From Phycisphaerae bacterium (GTDB lineage: Bacteria; Planctomycetota; Phycisphaerae; Phycisphaerales; SM1A02): a DNA stretch of 47,331 nucleotides. Location of the stretch: contig JAEUIT010000050.1 in the NCBI GenBank assembly GCA_016795035.1, positions 1 to 47,331 of the forward strand. Direction: 5' to 3'. Shown here piece after piece: positions 24,481 through 32,213 of this stretch. The notes beneath the pieces were generated by a model. The model was given only the letters and a program-made list of their open reading frames with translations. It ran no database searches and was not told the DNA's origin. The translations under genes were made by a program, and so were the position numbers. Numbering within the stretch: position 1 is the stretch's first letter; every line of letters starts with the position of its first letter.

Positions 24481-26565
24481 TCAGAATTGCGGTGGGGCCA
24501 CCAACACCACCACCGCCCTCGGGGCGACGTCGTACGTCGCGTCGCCCACGCGCGGGAGTTCCGGGCCGGGCTCGATGTCCCCGGGCGACGGCAACGCGGT
24601 GTCGATCATGCGGCGCCAACCGTGCGGCGTCGGCGGCAACTGGAACCGCAGCGGCGCGGTGTACGCGTTCATGGCCACGTACAGGTGCATGCCGTCGATC
24701 GGGCGCCGCGCTTCCATCGCCAACGAGTGCGAGAGATCGCCCCAGTCGGGCTTGCCGAGCTCGACGCCGTGCCACGCGAGATTGGCGTTCTGGAGGATCT
24801 CGCGCAGCGTGTGTCCGGGCGCGACGCGCGGGCGCTGGCGCGTACGGTGGCGCACGAGCTCGCGCGTGAAGCGCACCAGCTCGCGATTCCTGTCGACGAG
24901 CGACCAGTCGAACCAGGCAAGGTCGTTGTCCTGGCACCACGCGTTGTTGTTTCCGCGTTGCGTGCGTCGGCACTCGTCGCCCATCAGGAGCATGGGCGTG
25001 CCCATCGAGATGAGCGTGAGCGTCAGGAAGTTCTTGATCTGCCGGACGCGCGTCGCCTCGATCTCCGCGTTGTCGCTCGGGCCTTCGACGCCGTGGTTGT
25101 TGGAGTGATTCCAGTCGGCGCCGTCGCGGTTGTTCTCGCCGTTCGCCTCGTTGTGCTTCGTCGCGTAGCTCACCAGGTCGTTGAGCGTGAAGCCGTCGTG
25201 ACAGGTCACGAAGTTCACGCTCTGCTCGGGCTCGGCGTGTTCCTCCTCGTAGAGGTCGGGGCTCGCGACGAGGCGCGGCGGCATGGAGCGCACGCTGCCC
25301 GGCTCGCCATGCACGAAACGGCGCACGTCGTCGCGGAAGCGGCCGTTCCACTCCTTCCAGCTGTCGCCGACGAAACTGCCCACCTGATAGAGACCAGCCG
25401 CGTCCCACGCTTCGGCGATCAGCTTCACGTTGCAGAGGACCGGATCGCTCTCGATGTCCCAGATCGCCGGCGGATTCTGCACCGGATGTCCGGTCTCGTC
25501 GCGGGTGAGGATCGACGCGAGGTCGAAGCGGAAGCCGTCGACGTGCATCTCGCGCACCCACCAGCGCAGGCTGTCGAGAATCATGCGCCGCGCCACCGGG
25601 TGATTCGAGCGGAGCGTATTGCCGCAGCCGGTGTAGTCGCGGTACTTCGAGCGGTCGTTCGGGTCGAGGAGGTAGTAGCCGCGGTTCGCGAAGCCGCGCC
25701 ACGAGTACATCGGCCCCGTGGGTCCGCCCTCCGCCGTGTGGTTGTAGACGACGTCGAGGATGACCTCCATGCCCGCCTTGTGCAGCGCCTTCACCATGTC
25801 GCGGAACTCGTCGATCGCCGCGAGCGCGTTGCCGGTCTTCCGATAGGCCATGGAGTAGTGGGGGTGCAACGCGAAGAAGGAGACCGGCGAATAGCCCCAG
25901 TAGTTGGTGCGGCCGTCGGGCGCGTCCTGCGGATCGAACGCGAACACCGGCATGAGTTCGACGGCTGTCACGCCGAGATCGGCGAGGTACGGGATCTTCT
26001 CGACGAGGCCCGCGAACGTGCCGGCCTTGTCGGCGCCCACGCCGGAACTCGCGTGCTGCGTGAAGCCGCGCACGTGCAGCTCGTAGACGACCGTGCGGCG
26101 AAACGGCGTGCGCGGCGCCTCGTCGTTGCCCCAGTCGTAGCTGCGGGGATCGACGACGACCGAGCGCATCGCTTCCGCGCTGTTGTCGCCGGGCTTGGCG
26201 GCCGCCGCACGCGAGAACGCCTTCGGGAATGCGAGCCCGCGCCCGTAGGGATCGAGCAGCATCTTGTCGCCGTCAAAGAGAAGGCCCTGCGCCGGATCGT
26301 GGGCGCCGTCGACGCGCCACGTGTAGTGCTGCCCCGGCTTCAATCCCGGCACGAAGAGGTGCCAGTAGTGGTACGTGCGGTTCTTCGCCTGATCGAGCGT
26401 GATGACGTCGGCGGGCTTCGGCGCGTCGGGGGAATCGAAGAGGCACAGCTCCACGTGCTGCGCATGCTTCGAGAAGACGCTGAAGTTCACCCCTTCACGA
26501 AGAACGGTCGCGCCGATCGGAAAACTCTGCCCGTGTTCCGTCGGTCGCAAGGTCGATGCTGCCAT
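24481..26565 (-). CDS. glgX: Glycogen debranching enzyme GlgX (GH13)
   Basis: 694 residues, cytoplasmic. It hydrolyses alpha-1,6 branch points in phosphorylase-limited glycogen. An N-terminal carbohydrate-binding sandwich (GVNFSVFSKHAQHVELCLFD) is followed by the GH13 barrel. Visible parts are VYELHVRGFTQH, VTAVELMPVFAFD (region I context) and GMEVILDVVYNHTAEG. The nucleophile Asp is in DGFRFDLASIL, the acid Glu in LIAEAWDAAGLYQVG, and the third carboxylate in VTCHDGFTLNDLVSY. Length is normal for GlgX/TreX. A GNAT gene ends 28 nt upstream, so the two may be cotranscribed. Codon use is like the neighbours. Confidence 0.96.
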   Translation of the reverse strand: MAASTLRPTEHGQSFPIGATVLREGVNFSVFSKHAQHVELCLFDSPDAPKPADVITLDQAKNRTYHYWHLFVPGLKPGQHYTWRVDGAHDPAQGLLFDGDKMLLDPYGRGLAFPKAFSRAAAAKPGDNSAEAMRSVVVDPRSYDWGNDEAPRTPFRRTVVYELHVRGFTQHASSGVGADKAGTFAGLVEKIPYLADLGVTAVELMPVFAFDPQDAPDGRTNYWGYSPVSFFALHPHYSMAYRKTGNALAAIDEFRDMVKALHKAGMEVILDVVYNHTAEGGPTGPMYSWRGFANRGYYLLDPNDRSKYRDYTGCGNTLRSNHPVARRMILDSLRWWVREMHVDGFRFDLASILTRDETGHPVQNPPAIWDIESDPVLCNVKLIAEAWDAAGLYQVGSFVGDSWKEWNGRFRDDVRRFVHGEPGSVRSMPPRLVASPDLYEEEHAEPEQSVNFVTCHDGFTLNDLVSYATKHNEANGENNRDGADWNHSNNHGVEGPSDNAEIEATRVRQIKNFLTLTLISMGTPMLLMGDECRRTQRGNNNAWCQDNDLAWFDWSLVDRNRELVRFTRELVRHRTRQRPRVAPGHTLREILQNANLAWHGVELGKPDWGDLSHSLAMEARRPIDGMHLYVAMNAYTAPLRFQLPPTPHGWRRMIDTALPSPGDIEPGPELPRVGDATYDVAPRAVVVLVAPPQF

Positions 26566-26593
26566 ACGACGGCGGAATGTACGGGACCGTTCG

Positions 26594-27094
26594 TCACGAC
26601 GCGGCGAGTCGGCGAAGCGCGTCGCCGGTCAGTCGATTCGTCGTCCACTCGGTGAGGGCGATCGCGCCGAGCGAGCGGTAGAAGCCGATCGCGGGCTCGT
26701 TCCAGTCGAGGACCGACCACTCGACACGGCCGCAGTCGCGCTCGACCGCGAGGCGCGCAAGTTCGACGAGGAGCGCGCGGCCGAGGCCGTGTCCGCGCGC
26801 GTCGGGTCGGACGAAGAGGTCTTCGAGCCAGATCCCGGGCTTCGCGAGCCACGTCGAGAAGTTCGTGCAGAAGACGGCGAACCCTTGCGGCACGCCGTCC
26901 AACTCGGCGATCAGGCATTCGGCGGTCGGGCCGCGCCCGAAGCCGTTGCCGAAGAGGTGCCGCGCCAGGGCCTCAGGCGTGGCCTTCACCGCATCGGGCT
27001 CGCGTTCGTACGCCGCGAGTGCGTGGATCAGGTCGAGGATGAGCGCGAGGTCGTCGGAGGTGGCCCGGCGAATGCGGATGGCGGAGTCGGTCAT
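26594..27094 (-). CDS. GNAT family N-acetyltransferase
   Basis: 166 residues. It transfers acetyl from acetyl-CoA to an amine. The sequence shows IRIRRATSDDLALILDLIHALAAYE at the start, WLEDLFVRPDARGHGLGRALL (acetyl-CoA loop, Q/RxxGxG/A as RGHGLG, about residues 95-115) and CGRVEWSVLDWNEPAIGFYRSLGA, the conserved last strand and helix. The arrangement is typical of diamine/thialysine-type acetyltransferases (SAT-like). ATG 27094 is chosen as the first codon of the fold. The CoaB gene stops 25 nt upstream, and glgX begins 28 nt downstream, so a three-gene operon is likely. Confidence 0.87.
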   Translation of the reverse strand: MTDSAIRIRRATSDDLALILDLIHALAAYEREPDAVKATPEALARHLFGNGFGRGPTAECLIAELDGVPQGFAVFCTNFSTWLAKPGIWLEDLFVRPDARGHGLGRALLVELARLAVERDCGRVEWSVLDWNEPAIGFYRSLGAIALTEWTTNRLTGDALRRLAAS

Positions 27095-27119
27095 GCGGTC
27101 GGCAGATGGGAAGAGGACG

Positions 27120-27806
27120 TCAACGCCCGCCCGGTGCGGAGTCGCGGGTGGGAAGGCGCTCGATGAGGTCGACGAGCCACGCGGCGAAAGCGACCTTCGG
27201 TAGCGCCGTCGCTTCGGCCGGGCCGGCGGTCGGCGGGACGAGCACGCGGCCGTCGCGGAGGTAGACCTGGGCCGCGATGGACGGGGAGTCCATGGTCGCC
27301 AACGGGTTCGCGACGACCGCGTCGAGATCCTTCGTCGAGAGTTTGCGGCGAGCCCGTTCGTCGAGCTTCGCGGGCTCTTCGAGGGCGAAGCCGACAAGCC
27401 GCTGGCCCGCCCGTCGCCGCGAGGCCACGCCCCGAATCAGGTCAGGGACCGGCTCCAGCGTGATGGACAGGCCCGCGCCACGTTCGATCTTCGTCGTCGG
27501 TGCCGCCGCGGCCGGCCGGAAGTCGGCGACCGCAGCCGCCATCACGACGACATCTGCGAGGGAAGCCTCGATCGCGAGCAACCGTTCGAGATCCGCTGCG
27601 GAGGTGAAGCGGAGGCAGCGCACGCACGACGGCGGCTCGATGGCAACGGGGCCGAGAAGAAGGGTCGTCGGGTGGCCGCGCGACGCGGCCTCGTTGGCGA
27701 TCGCCACCCCCATCCGCCCGGACGAGCGATTGGCGATGTAGCGCACGGCGTCGATCGCTTCGTGCGTCGGGCCAGCGGTCACGAGGAAGGAGAGTGGTGC
27801 GCTCAC
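27120..27806 (-). CDS. Phosphopantothenate-cysteine ligase, stand-alone CoaB domain
   Basis: 228 residues. CoaB joins 4'-phosphopantothenate with cysteine using a nucleotide, one step of CoA synthesis in the cytoplasm. The domain starts with LVTAGPTHEAIDAVRYIANRSSGRMG (nucleotide loop), then VVVMAAAVADFRP, ITLEPVPDLIRGVASRR and LVGFALE. Most bacteria fuse this domain to CoaC (PPC decarboxylase); here no CoaC part is present, so it must be elsewhere or replaced. GTG 27806 is chosen because the fold starts there; the longer frame runs into low-complexity DNA. The usual KIKK lysine pair is reduced to KIE, so activity should be checked. Confidence 0.85.
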   Translation of the reverse strand: MSAPLSFLVTAGPTHEAIDAVRYIANRSSGRMGVAIANEAASRGHPTTLLLGPVAIEPPSCVRCLRFTSAADLERLLAIEASLADVVVMAAAVADFRPAAAAPTTKIERGAGLSITLEPVPDLIRGVASRRRAGQRLVGFALEEPAKLDERARRKLSTKDLDAVVANPLATMDSPSIAAQVYLRDGRVLVPPTAGPAEATALPKVAFAAWLVDLIERLPTRDSAPGGR

Positions 27807-27879
27807 AGGACTGGCGGCATGGGGCTCGCGGTGTGCACGGCGCGACTCGCCGCGCGGACGCGGGCACGCCGCAACCTGT

Positions 27880-27908
27880 TTGCGGGGCGTGCGTCCGGCG
27901 ACGATACT
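27880..27908 (+). promoter_or_regulatory. Sigma-70-like promoter candidate for gspE1
   Basis: TTGCGG and GATACT are 17 bases apart in the 211-nt divergent gap between coaB and gspE1. The match is partial (3/6 and 4/6). Confidence 0.25.
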
Positions 27909-28017
27909 ACTCGTCTCTACGGCAACGGGTGTGCTGGGGCGATGCGCGGTTCCGCGGGACGCGACAGCACGGGTGACAGGATCGACGGGGGATGGTCGAA
28001 GACCATCGGAGGCATGC

Positions 28018-29772
28018 TTGGCACGTAAGGTCCGGAAGAAGCTCGGTGAATTGCTCGTCGAAGCGAAGCTCTGCACGCCTCACCAGATCGAGGCCGCGCT
28101 TGGCAAGGCGAAGACCTCGGGCAAGCGGATAGGCGAAGTGCTGCTCGAGATGGGCGCGGTGAAGGAAGAAGACCTCACGCGCATCCTCGCCGAGCAGCAT
28201 GGCATTGAGTACATCAACCTCGACCGACCGGAGAACTCGGGGCGGATCGACGTCAAGCTCGTGCCCGACGAGATCATCAAGAAGCACCTCGTCGTGCCCA
28301 TTTCGAAGCAGGGGGGCCGACTCAAGCTCGTCGTCCACGATCCGATGGACCTCGAGCTCTTCGATCTCCTTCGCTTCCGTCTCAACTGCGAGATCGACAT
28401 CCTTCTCGCGAGCCGCTCCGGCATCAAGAAGTACGTCGAAGGCGCGACGGGCGGCCCGAAGTCGTCGGTGCTCTCGACCGAGTCGCTCGTCACCGACTCG
28501 ATCGACAAGTCGGTCGACCGCTCGGTCGATCGCTCGGTGGACAAGTCGGTCGACAGCTCGATCGACCAGGACGCCGTCGAAGACGCGCCGATCATTCGCC
28601 TCTGTAGCCGCATCATCATCGAAGCGGTGCGCGGGCGAGCCAGCGACATTCACGTCGAGCCGAAGAAGGACGGCGTCGTGGTGCGCTACCGCATCGACGG
28701 CGTCTGCCACATCCGCGACACGCTGCCGAAGAAGATGCAGAGCGCGGTCCTCGCGCGTCTCAAGCTCATGGCGGGCGTGAACATCGCCGAACGCCGCGTG
28801 CCGCAGGACGGCCGCATCAAGATGGTGGTCGACGGCACCGCGGTCGACTTCCGTGTGTCGTCGTGTCCCGCCTACCACGGCGAGAGCGTCGTCCTTCGTA
28901 TTCTCCGTCCCGACTCGGTCCGCATCGGTCTCGTCAACCTCGGCTTCGAGCCGGATCAGCTCGACGTCTTCAACAAGATCATCCGCCGTCCGAACGGCAT
29001 CTTCCTCGTGACCGGACCGACCGGATCGGGCAAGACGACCACGCTCTATTCGGCGCTCGACACGCTGAACCGGCCCGACAAGAAGATCATCACCGCCGAA
29101 GATCCCGTCGAATACAACTTCAACGGCATCAACCAGGTCCAAGTGCGCGACTCGATCGGCCTGACCTTCGGCGTGATTCTCCGCTCGATGCTTCGTCAGG
29201 CGCCGAACATCGTGCTGGTCGGCGAAATCCGAGATCGCGAAGTCGCCGACATCGCGATCCAGGCGTCGCTCACCGGCCACCTCGTCTTCTCGACGCTGCA
29301 CACGAACGACGCGCCGTCGGCCATCACCCGTCTCATCGACATGGGCGTGAAGCCCTTCCTTGTCGCCAGCGCGATTCAGGCCATCATGGCCCAGCGTCTC
29401 GTCCGCATTTTGTGCGAGAAGTGCAAGGAGCGGGATCCGTCGCCGGATCCGAAGGCCTTGCGTCTCGTCAATATCACGCAGGCCGAAGTGGCCGCCGGGA
29501 ATGTCTGCCGCCCCAAGGGGTGCGACGCATGTGGCGGCTCCGGGTACCGCGGCCGAAAGGCCATCTTCGAGATGATGATCATGAACAGCGAGATCCGCGA
29601 GCTCGCGTTCAACCGCTCGGGCGTCGCGAAGCTCCGGCAAGCGGCCATCCGCTCTGGCATGCGAAGCCTTCTCGGCGACGGCAAGATCAAGATCTTGAAG
29701 GGCATCACCACCCCCGAAGAGGTCGCGAAGTTCGCCCAAATCGAAGGGTTCAACCCGAACGAGATCAACTGA
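28018..29772 (+). CDS. GspE/PilB-type assembly ATPase 1
   Basis: 584 residues. A hexameric cytoplasmic ATPase that drives pilus or pseudopilus extension. The TTG at 28018 is the start: GGAGG lies 5 bases upstream and MARKVRKKLGELLVEAKL opens the GspE N-terminal domain. The ATG 4 bases earlier is out of frame and hits a stop. The ATPase core has Walker A GPTGSGKTTT at about 333, Walker B LVGEIRDRE and the His-box HLVFSTLHTND. It also has a zinc tetracysteine C466xxC469...C502xxC505, typical of GspE and PilB. A linker at residues 161-184 holds six S-(V/I)-D-x tetrapeptides. It is followed after 99 nt by pilT, and a second GspE paralogue lies 2.4 kb downstream. Confidence 0.94.
   Translation: MARKVRKKLGELLVEAKLCTPHQIEAALGKAKTSGKRIGEVLLEMGAVKEEDLTRILAEQHGIEYINLDRPENSGRIDVKLVPDEIIKKHLVVPISKQGGRLKLVVHDPMDLELFDLLRFRLNCEIDILLASRSGIKKYVEGATGGPKSSVLSTESLVTDSIDKSVDRSVDRSVDKSVDSSIDQDAVEDAPIIRLCSRIIIEAVRGRASDIHVEPKKDGVVVRYRIDGVCHIRDTLPKKMQSAVLARLKLMAGVNIAERRVPQDGRIKMVVDGTAVDFRVSSCPAYHGESVVLRILRPDSVRIGLVNLGFEPDQLDVFNKIIRRPNGIFLVTGPTGSGKTTTLYSALDTLNRPDKKIITAEDPVEYNFNGINQVQVRDSIGLTFGVILRSMLRQAPNIVLVGEIRDREVADIAIQASLTGHLVFSTLHTNDAPSAITRLIDMGVKPFLVASAIQAIMAQRLVRILCEKCKERDPSPDPKALRLVNITQAEVAAGNVCRPKGCDACGGSGYRGRKAIFEMMIMNSEIRELAFNRSGVAKLRQAAIRSGMRSLLGDGKIKILKGITTPEEVAKFAQIEGFNPNEIN
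28498..28569 (+). repeat. In-frame 12-nt tandem repeat in gspE1
   Basis: Six 12-nt units such as TCGGTCGACCGC encode S-(I/V)-D-(K/R/S/Q). They lie in the linker between the N-terminal and ATPase domains and are absent from the paralogue gspE2. Confidence 0.9.
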
Positions 29773-29871
29773 TCGCGGCCGAGCCGCGTATGAGCGGCAC
29801 GCAGGCGCCGCGTCGACGCACCTGTCTCCTCCGCGGGGCCGCCCCGCGACATTCGACGGAACGACCAAGCC

Positions 29872-30993
29872 ATGTCCACCATCCAGATCGACCGACTTCT
29901 CGAGACCGTCGTCCGTCAGGGCGCGTCCGACTTGCACCTTTCTGAAGGCCGTCCGCCGACGATTCGTCTGCACGGCTCGCTTCGCAGCCTCCAGACGAAG
30001 GTCCTCGACAAGGACGACCTCGTCACGCTGATGAAGTCCATCACGCCGGAAAAGAACCAGCAGGAAATCGCCGAGATGGGCGGCACCGACTTCGGCTTCG
30101 CCTACGGCGAGGCGGCCCGCTTCCGCGTGTCGGTCTTCCGTCAGCGTGGCGCGATGTCGCTCGTCCTTCGTCTCATCCCCAACCGATTGCTGACCTTCGA
30201 AGAGATCGGCCTGCCGGGGATCATCAAAGAACTCCTCCGGCGTCCCCGTGGTCTCTTCGTCGTGACCGGGCCGACCGGCTCGGGTAAGTCGACGTCGCTT
30301 GCGACGATGGTCGACTACATCAACATGAACATGGGCCGTCACATCGTGACGGTCGAAGACCCGATCGAGTATTACCACTACCACAAGAAGTCGGTCGTCA
30401 ATCAGCGTGAAGTCGGGAGCGACGTGCCGAGCTTCGCCGAAGCCCTCCGACGCGTGCTCCGATCCGACCCCGACGTGATTCTGGTCGGCGAAATGCGAGA
30501 CCTCGAAACGATCGAGGCCGCCATCCGGGCCGCCGAAACCGGCCACTTGGTGTTCGCGACCCTGCACACGACCGGCGCCGCCGGCACGATCAACCGAATC
30601 ATCGACGCGTTCCCGGTGAACCAGCAGGCCCAGGTGCGCGTCCAGCTTTCGACCTCACTGATCGCGGTGCTCAGCCAGCAGCTGCTCGCCCGGTCGGACA
30701 AGCCGGGCCGCGTGGCGGCGTACGAGTTCCTGGTCGTCACCCCCGCCATCTCGAACCTGATCCGCGAGAACAAGACCTTCCGCATCGACTCGGCGATTCA
30801 GACCGGTCGTAAGTTCGGCATGCAGCTCCTCGATGACCACCTCTGGAGCCTCTACTCCAAGGGCTGGATCTCGGCCGAGGAGATGATCGACAAGTCGAAG
30901 GACCCGGGCGACCTGACCGACAAGGTCCACCGTGCGGGCGGCTTGGTCGGTCGGACCGAACTCGACGAAGGCGGCGAGGAAGCGGCCGGCTGA
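29872..30993 (+). CDS. pilT: Twitching-motility/retraction ATPase PilT
   Basis: 373 residues. A hexameric ATPase that depolymerises type IV pili at the inner membrane. The N-terminal PAS-like part has GASDLHLSEGRPPTIRLHG. The core has Walker A GPTGSGKSTSLA at about residue 133, the Asp box VEDPIEY, Walker B LVGEMRDLET, the His box HLVFATLHTTGA, and the PilT-specific AIRAAETGHL helix. It lacks the zinc tetracysteine of GspE, as expected. PilT next to two GspE-type ATPases and a GHIJK pseudopilin cluster means that the apparatus may retract, as in type IV pili, and is not purely secretion-type. A strong intrinsic terminator 35 nt downstream ends this unit. No SD is visible before the ATG. Confidence 0.95.
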   Translation: MSTIQIDRLLETVVRQGASDLHLSEGRPPTIRLHGSLRSLQTKVLDKDDLVTLMKSITPEKNQQEIAEMGGTDFGFAYGEAARFRVSVFRQRGAMSLVLRLIPNRLLTFEEIGLPGIIKELLRRPRGLFVVTGPTGSGKSTSLATMVDYINMNMGRHIVTVEDPIEYYHYHKKSVVNQREVGSDVPSFAEALRRVLRSDPDVILVGEMRDLETIEAAIRAAETGHLVFATLHTTGAAGTINRIIDAFPVNQQAQVRVQLSTSLIAVLSQQLLARSDKPGRVAAYEFLVVTPAISNLIRENKTFRIDSAIQTGRKFGMQLLDDHLWSLYSKGWISAEEMIDKSKDPGDLTDKVHRAGGLVGRTELDEGGEEAAG

Positions 30994-31028
30994 GAAGCGA
31001 CGGCGGAGTTTCGAGAGTACGAGACCAC

Positions 31029-31058
31029 AACCCCTCGGCCGACGGCCGGGGGGTTTTC
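31029..31058 (+). terminator. Intrinsic terminator after pilT
   Basis: AACCCCTCGGCC and GGCCGGGGGGTT form a 12-bp stem (one G-U) around a GAC loop, directly followed by TTC. It ends the gspE1-pilT unit and separates it from the 1.2-kb gene-free gap. Confidence 0.85.
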
Positions 31059-31084
31059 ATTGTGAGGCGGGGTGAGCGCGCCAG

Positions 31085-31298
31085 GTCCCGATAATTGGGC
31101 GGGGCCTGATTTGTCGCACCAGCCGCGCAGTGGTCTGGCCAGGTTCGCGCGGGTGCGCAGTGGTCTGGCCACGTTCGGCCGAAGGCGAGCTCGAACGTCC
31201 CAATAAATCGGCGGGGCCCGAATGCGCCGCGGCTTGAACGCGCAGTGGTCTGGCCACGTTCACGCGCCGTTCACACGCGCAGTGGTCTGGCCACGTTC
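31085..31298 (+). repeat. Cluster of four GCGCAGTGGTCTGGCC repeats
   Basis: Copies lie at 31125-31146, 31155-31176, 31240-31261 and 31277-31298, each continuing into (A)(C/G)GTTC. Spacing is irregular (30, 85, 37 nt). Two of the copies follow a further shared 22-nt block, GTCCC(G/A)ATAAtT-GGCGGGGCC (31085-31106 and 31197-31218). The reverse complement family lies at 46915-47290. Confidence 0.8.
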
Positions 31299-32213
31299 AC
31301 GCGGCGACCGCCCTCATGCCTCCTCGACGCCCACGCATCCCCGACTCCGGCCCTGCTGGGACCCACTTCGTCACAGGGCGCCGACCATCGGCACTCACAC
31401 CTGTCCGTTGATGGGCCTTTCACTTCCCATCGTGCCGTTTCGAGGTCGAGGTCGGTTCTCTCTATCGAAAAGCTTGACGCAGCATCCATATGTCCTAACA
31501 AAAAATGGGAAGTCCCATGCTTGAAAACCGCAACATGGCACGAACATGTGGTCGTCAGGCACCGGCCGGCCGCAGGCGATCCCGCTTCCGAAGCGCCTCG
31601 GTCGGCCGGTCCTGACGTTTGTGGTCCGCCTTCTCGTTGCGTTCGAGTCGTCCTCGGGCTTGGGTCTCTGGAGACGTCACCAGCCCGCCTCGCCGCGCTC
31701 GCGAGATCTGACGGTCTGGCCCCGACACCCGTTTGTCTGCCACCCGGAGCCAGCGCGACGCGCTCCCGGCAGAACCCTCCGGTCTCTCCGCCCGGCGCTC
31801 AGGCCAGGCACCTTCGCCGAACCCGACCCGCACCCGCCGGCCCGACCGGCCACGGCCCGCTTCGAGTTCGGCTCACTCAGCCTCGCACCACTCGTCCCCC
31901 AACCGGCTCTCCCGACCACCGCCTCCCCGAGCCTCGCGACCCGCGCCGCACCGTCGACCACCGACCGCGTCCGACCTCTCGCGAGACTCTCCCGACTTCC
32001 TGCAACCGACCACGGCCTCGAGTCCGGTGCACCCGACCTCAACGCCTGGCTCGTTCGACCTGCTCAGACCCACACGCAACGGTCGAGGACCGCCTCCTCG
32101 AGACGAGCGCCACGCAATCGAAGACCGCTCGGACGAGTGCTCTTCAATCGAATCTTGCCAGCCTCTTGTGCCCCCCTCTGGCGAGTGAGCGACGGAATCG
32201 GTAGAGAAGCCGT
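31299..32213 (+). other. Gene-free, C-rich leader of the gspE2 operon
   Basis: No convincing gene is present: open frames in this stretch lack a family match or a consistent codon pattern. From about 31650 to 32200 the plus strand is strongly C-rich and G-poor, with irregular motifs such as CCGACC and CCTCG at about 20-24 nt spacing. It may be a rho-type pause region or a long regulatory leader. No riboswitch fold was recognised. Confidence 0.5.
31474..31501 (+). promoter_or_regulatory. Promoter candidate for the gspE2 operon
   Basis: TTGACG is followed after 16 bases by TAACAA, in the only AT-rich island of this gap (31430-31560). A TGGGA-AG-TCCCA palindrome lies at 31506-31518. If used, the 5' leader of gspE2 would be about 700 nt long. 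Confidence 0.3.

Noticed and set aside
27880..28017. Longer N-terminus of GspE1 beginning at 27880
   Set aside because: The TTG at 28018 has a strong GGAGG and starts the conserved GspE N-domain; the extension has no family similarity.
31536..31552. Sigma-54 -24 element TGGCACG before gspE2
   Set aside because: The -12 part is TGTGG; the essential GC at correct spacing is missing.
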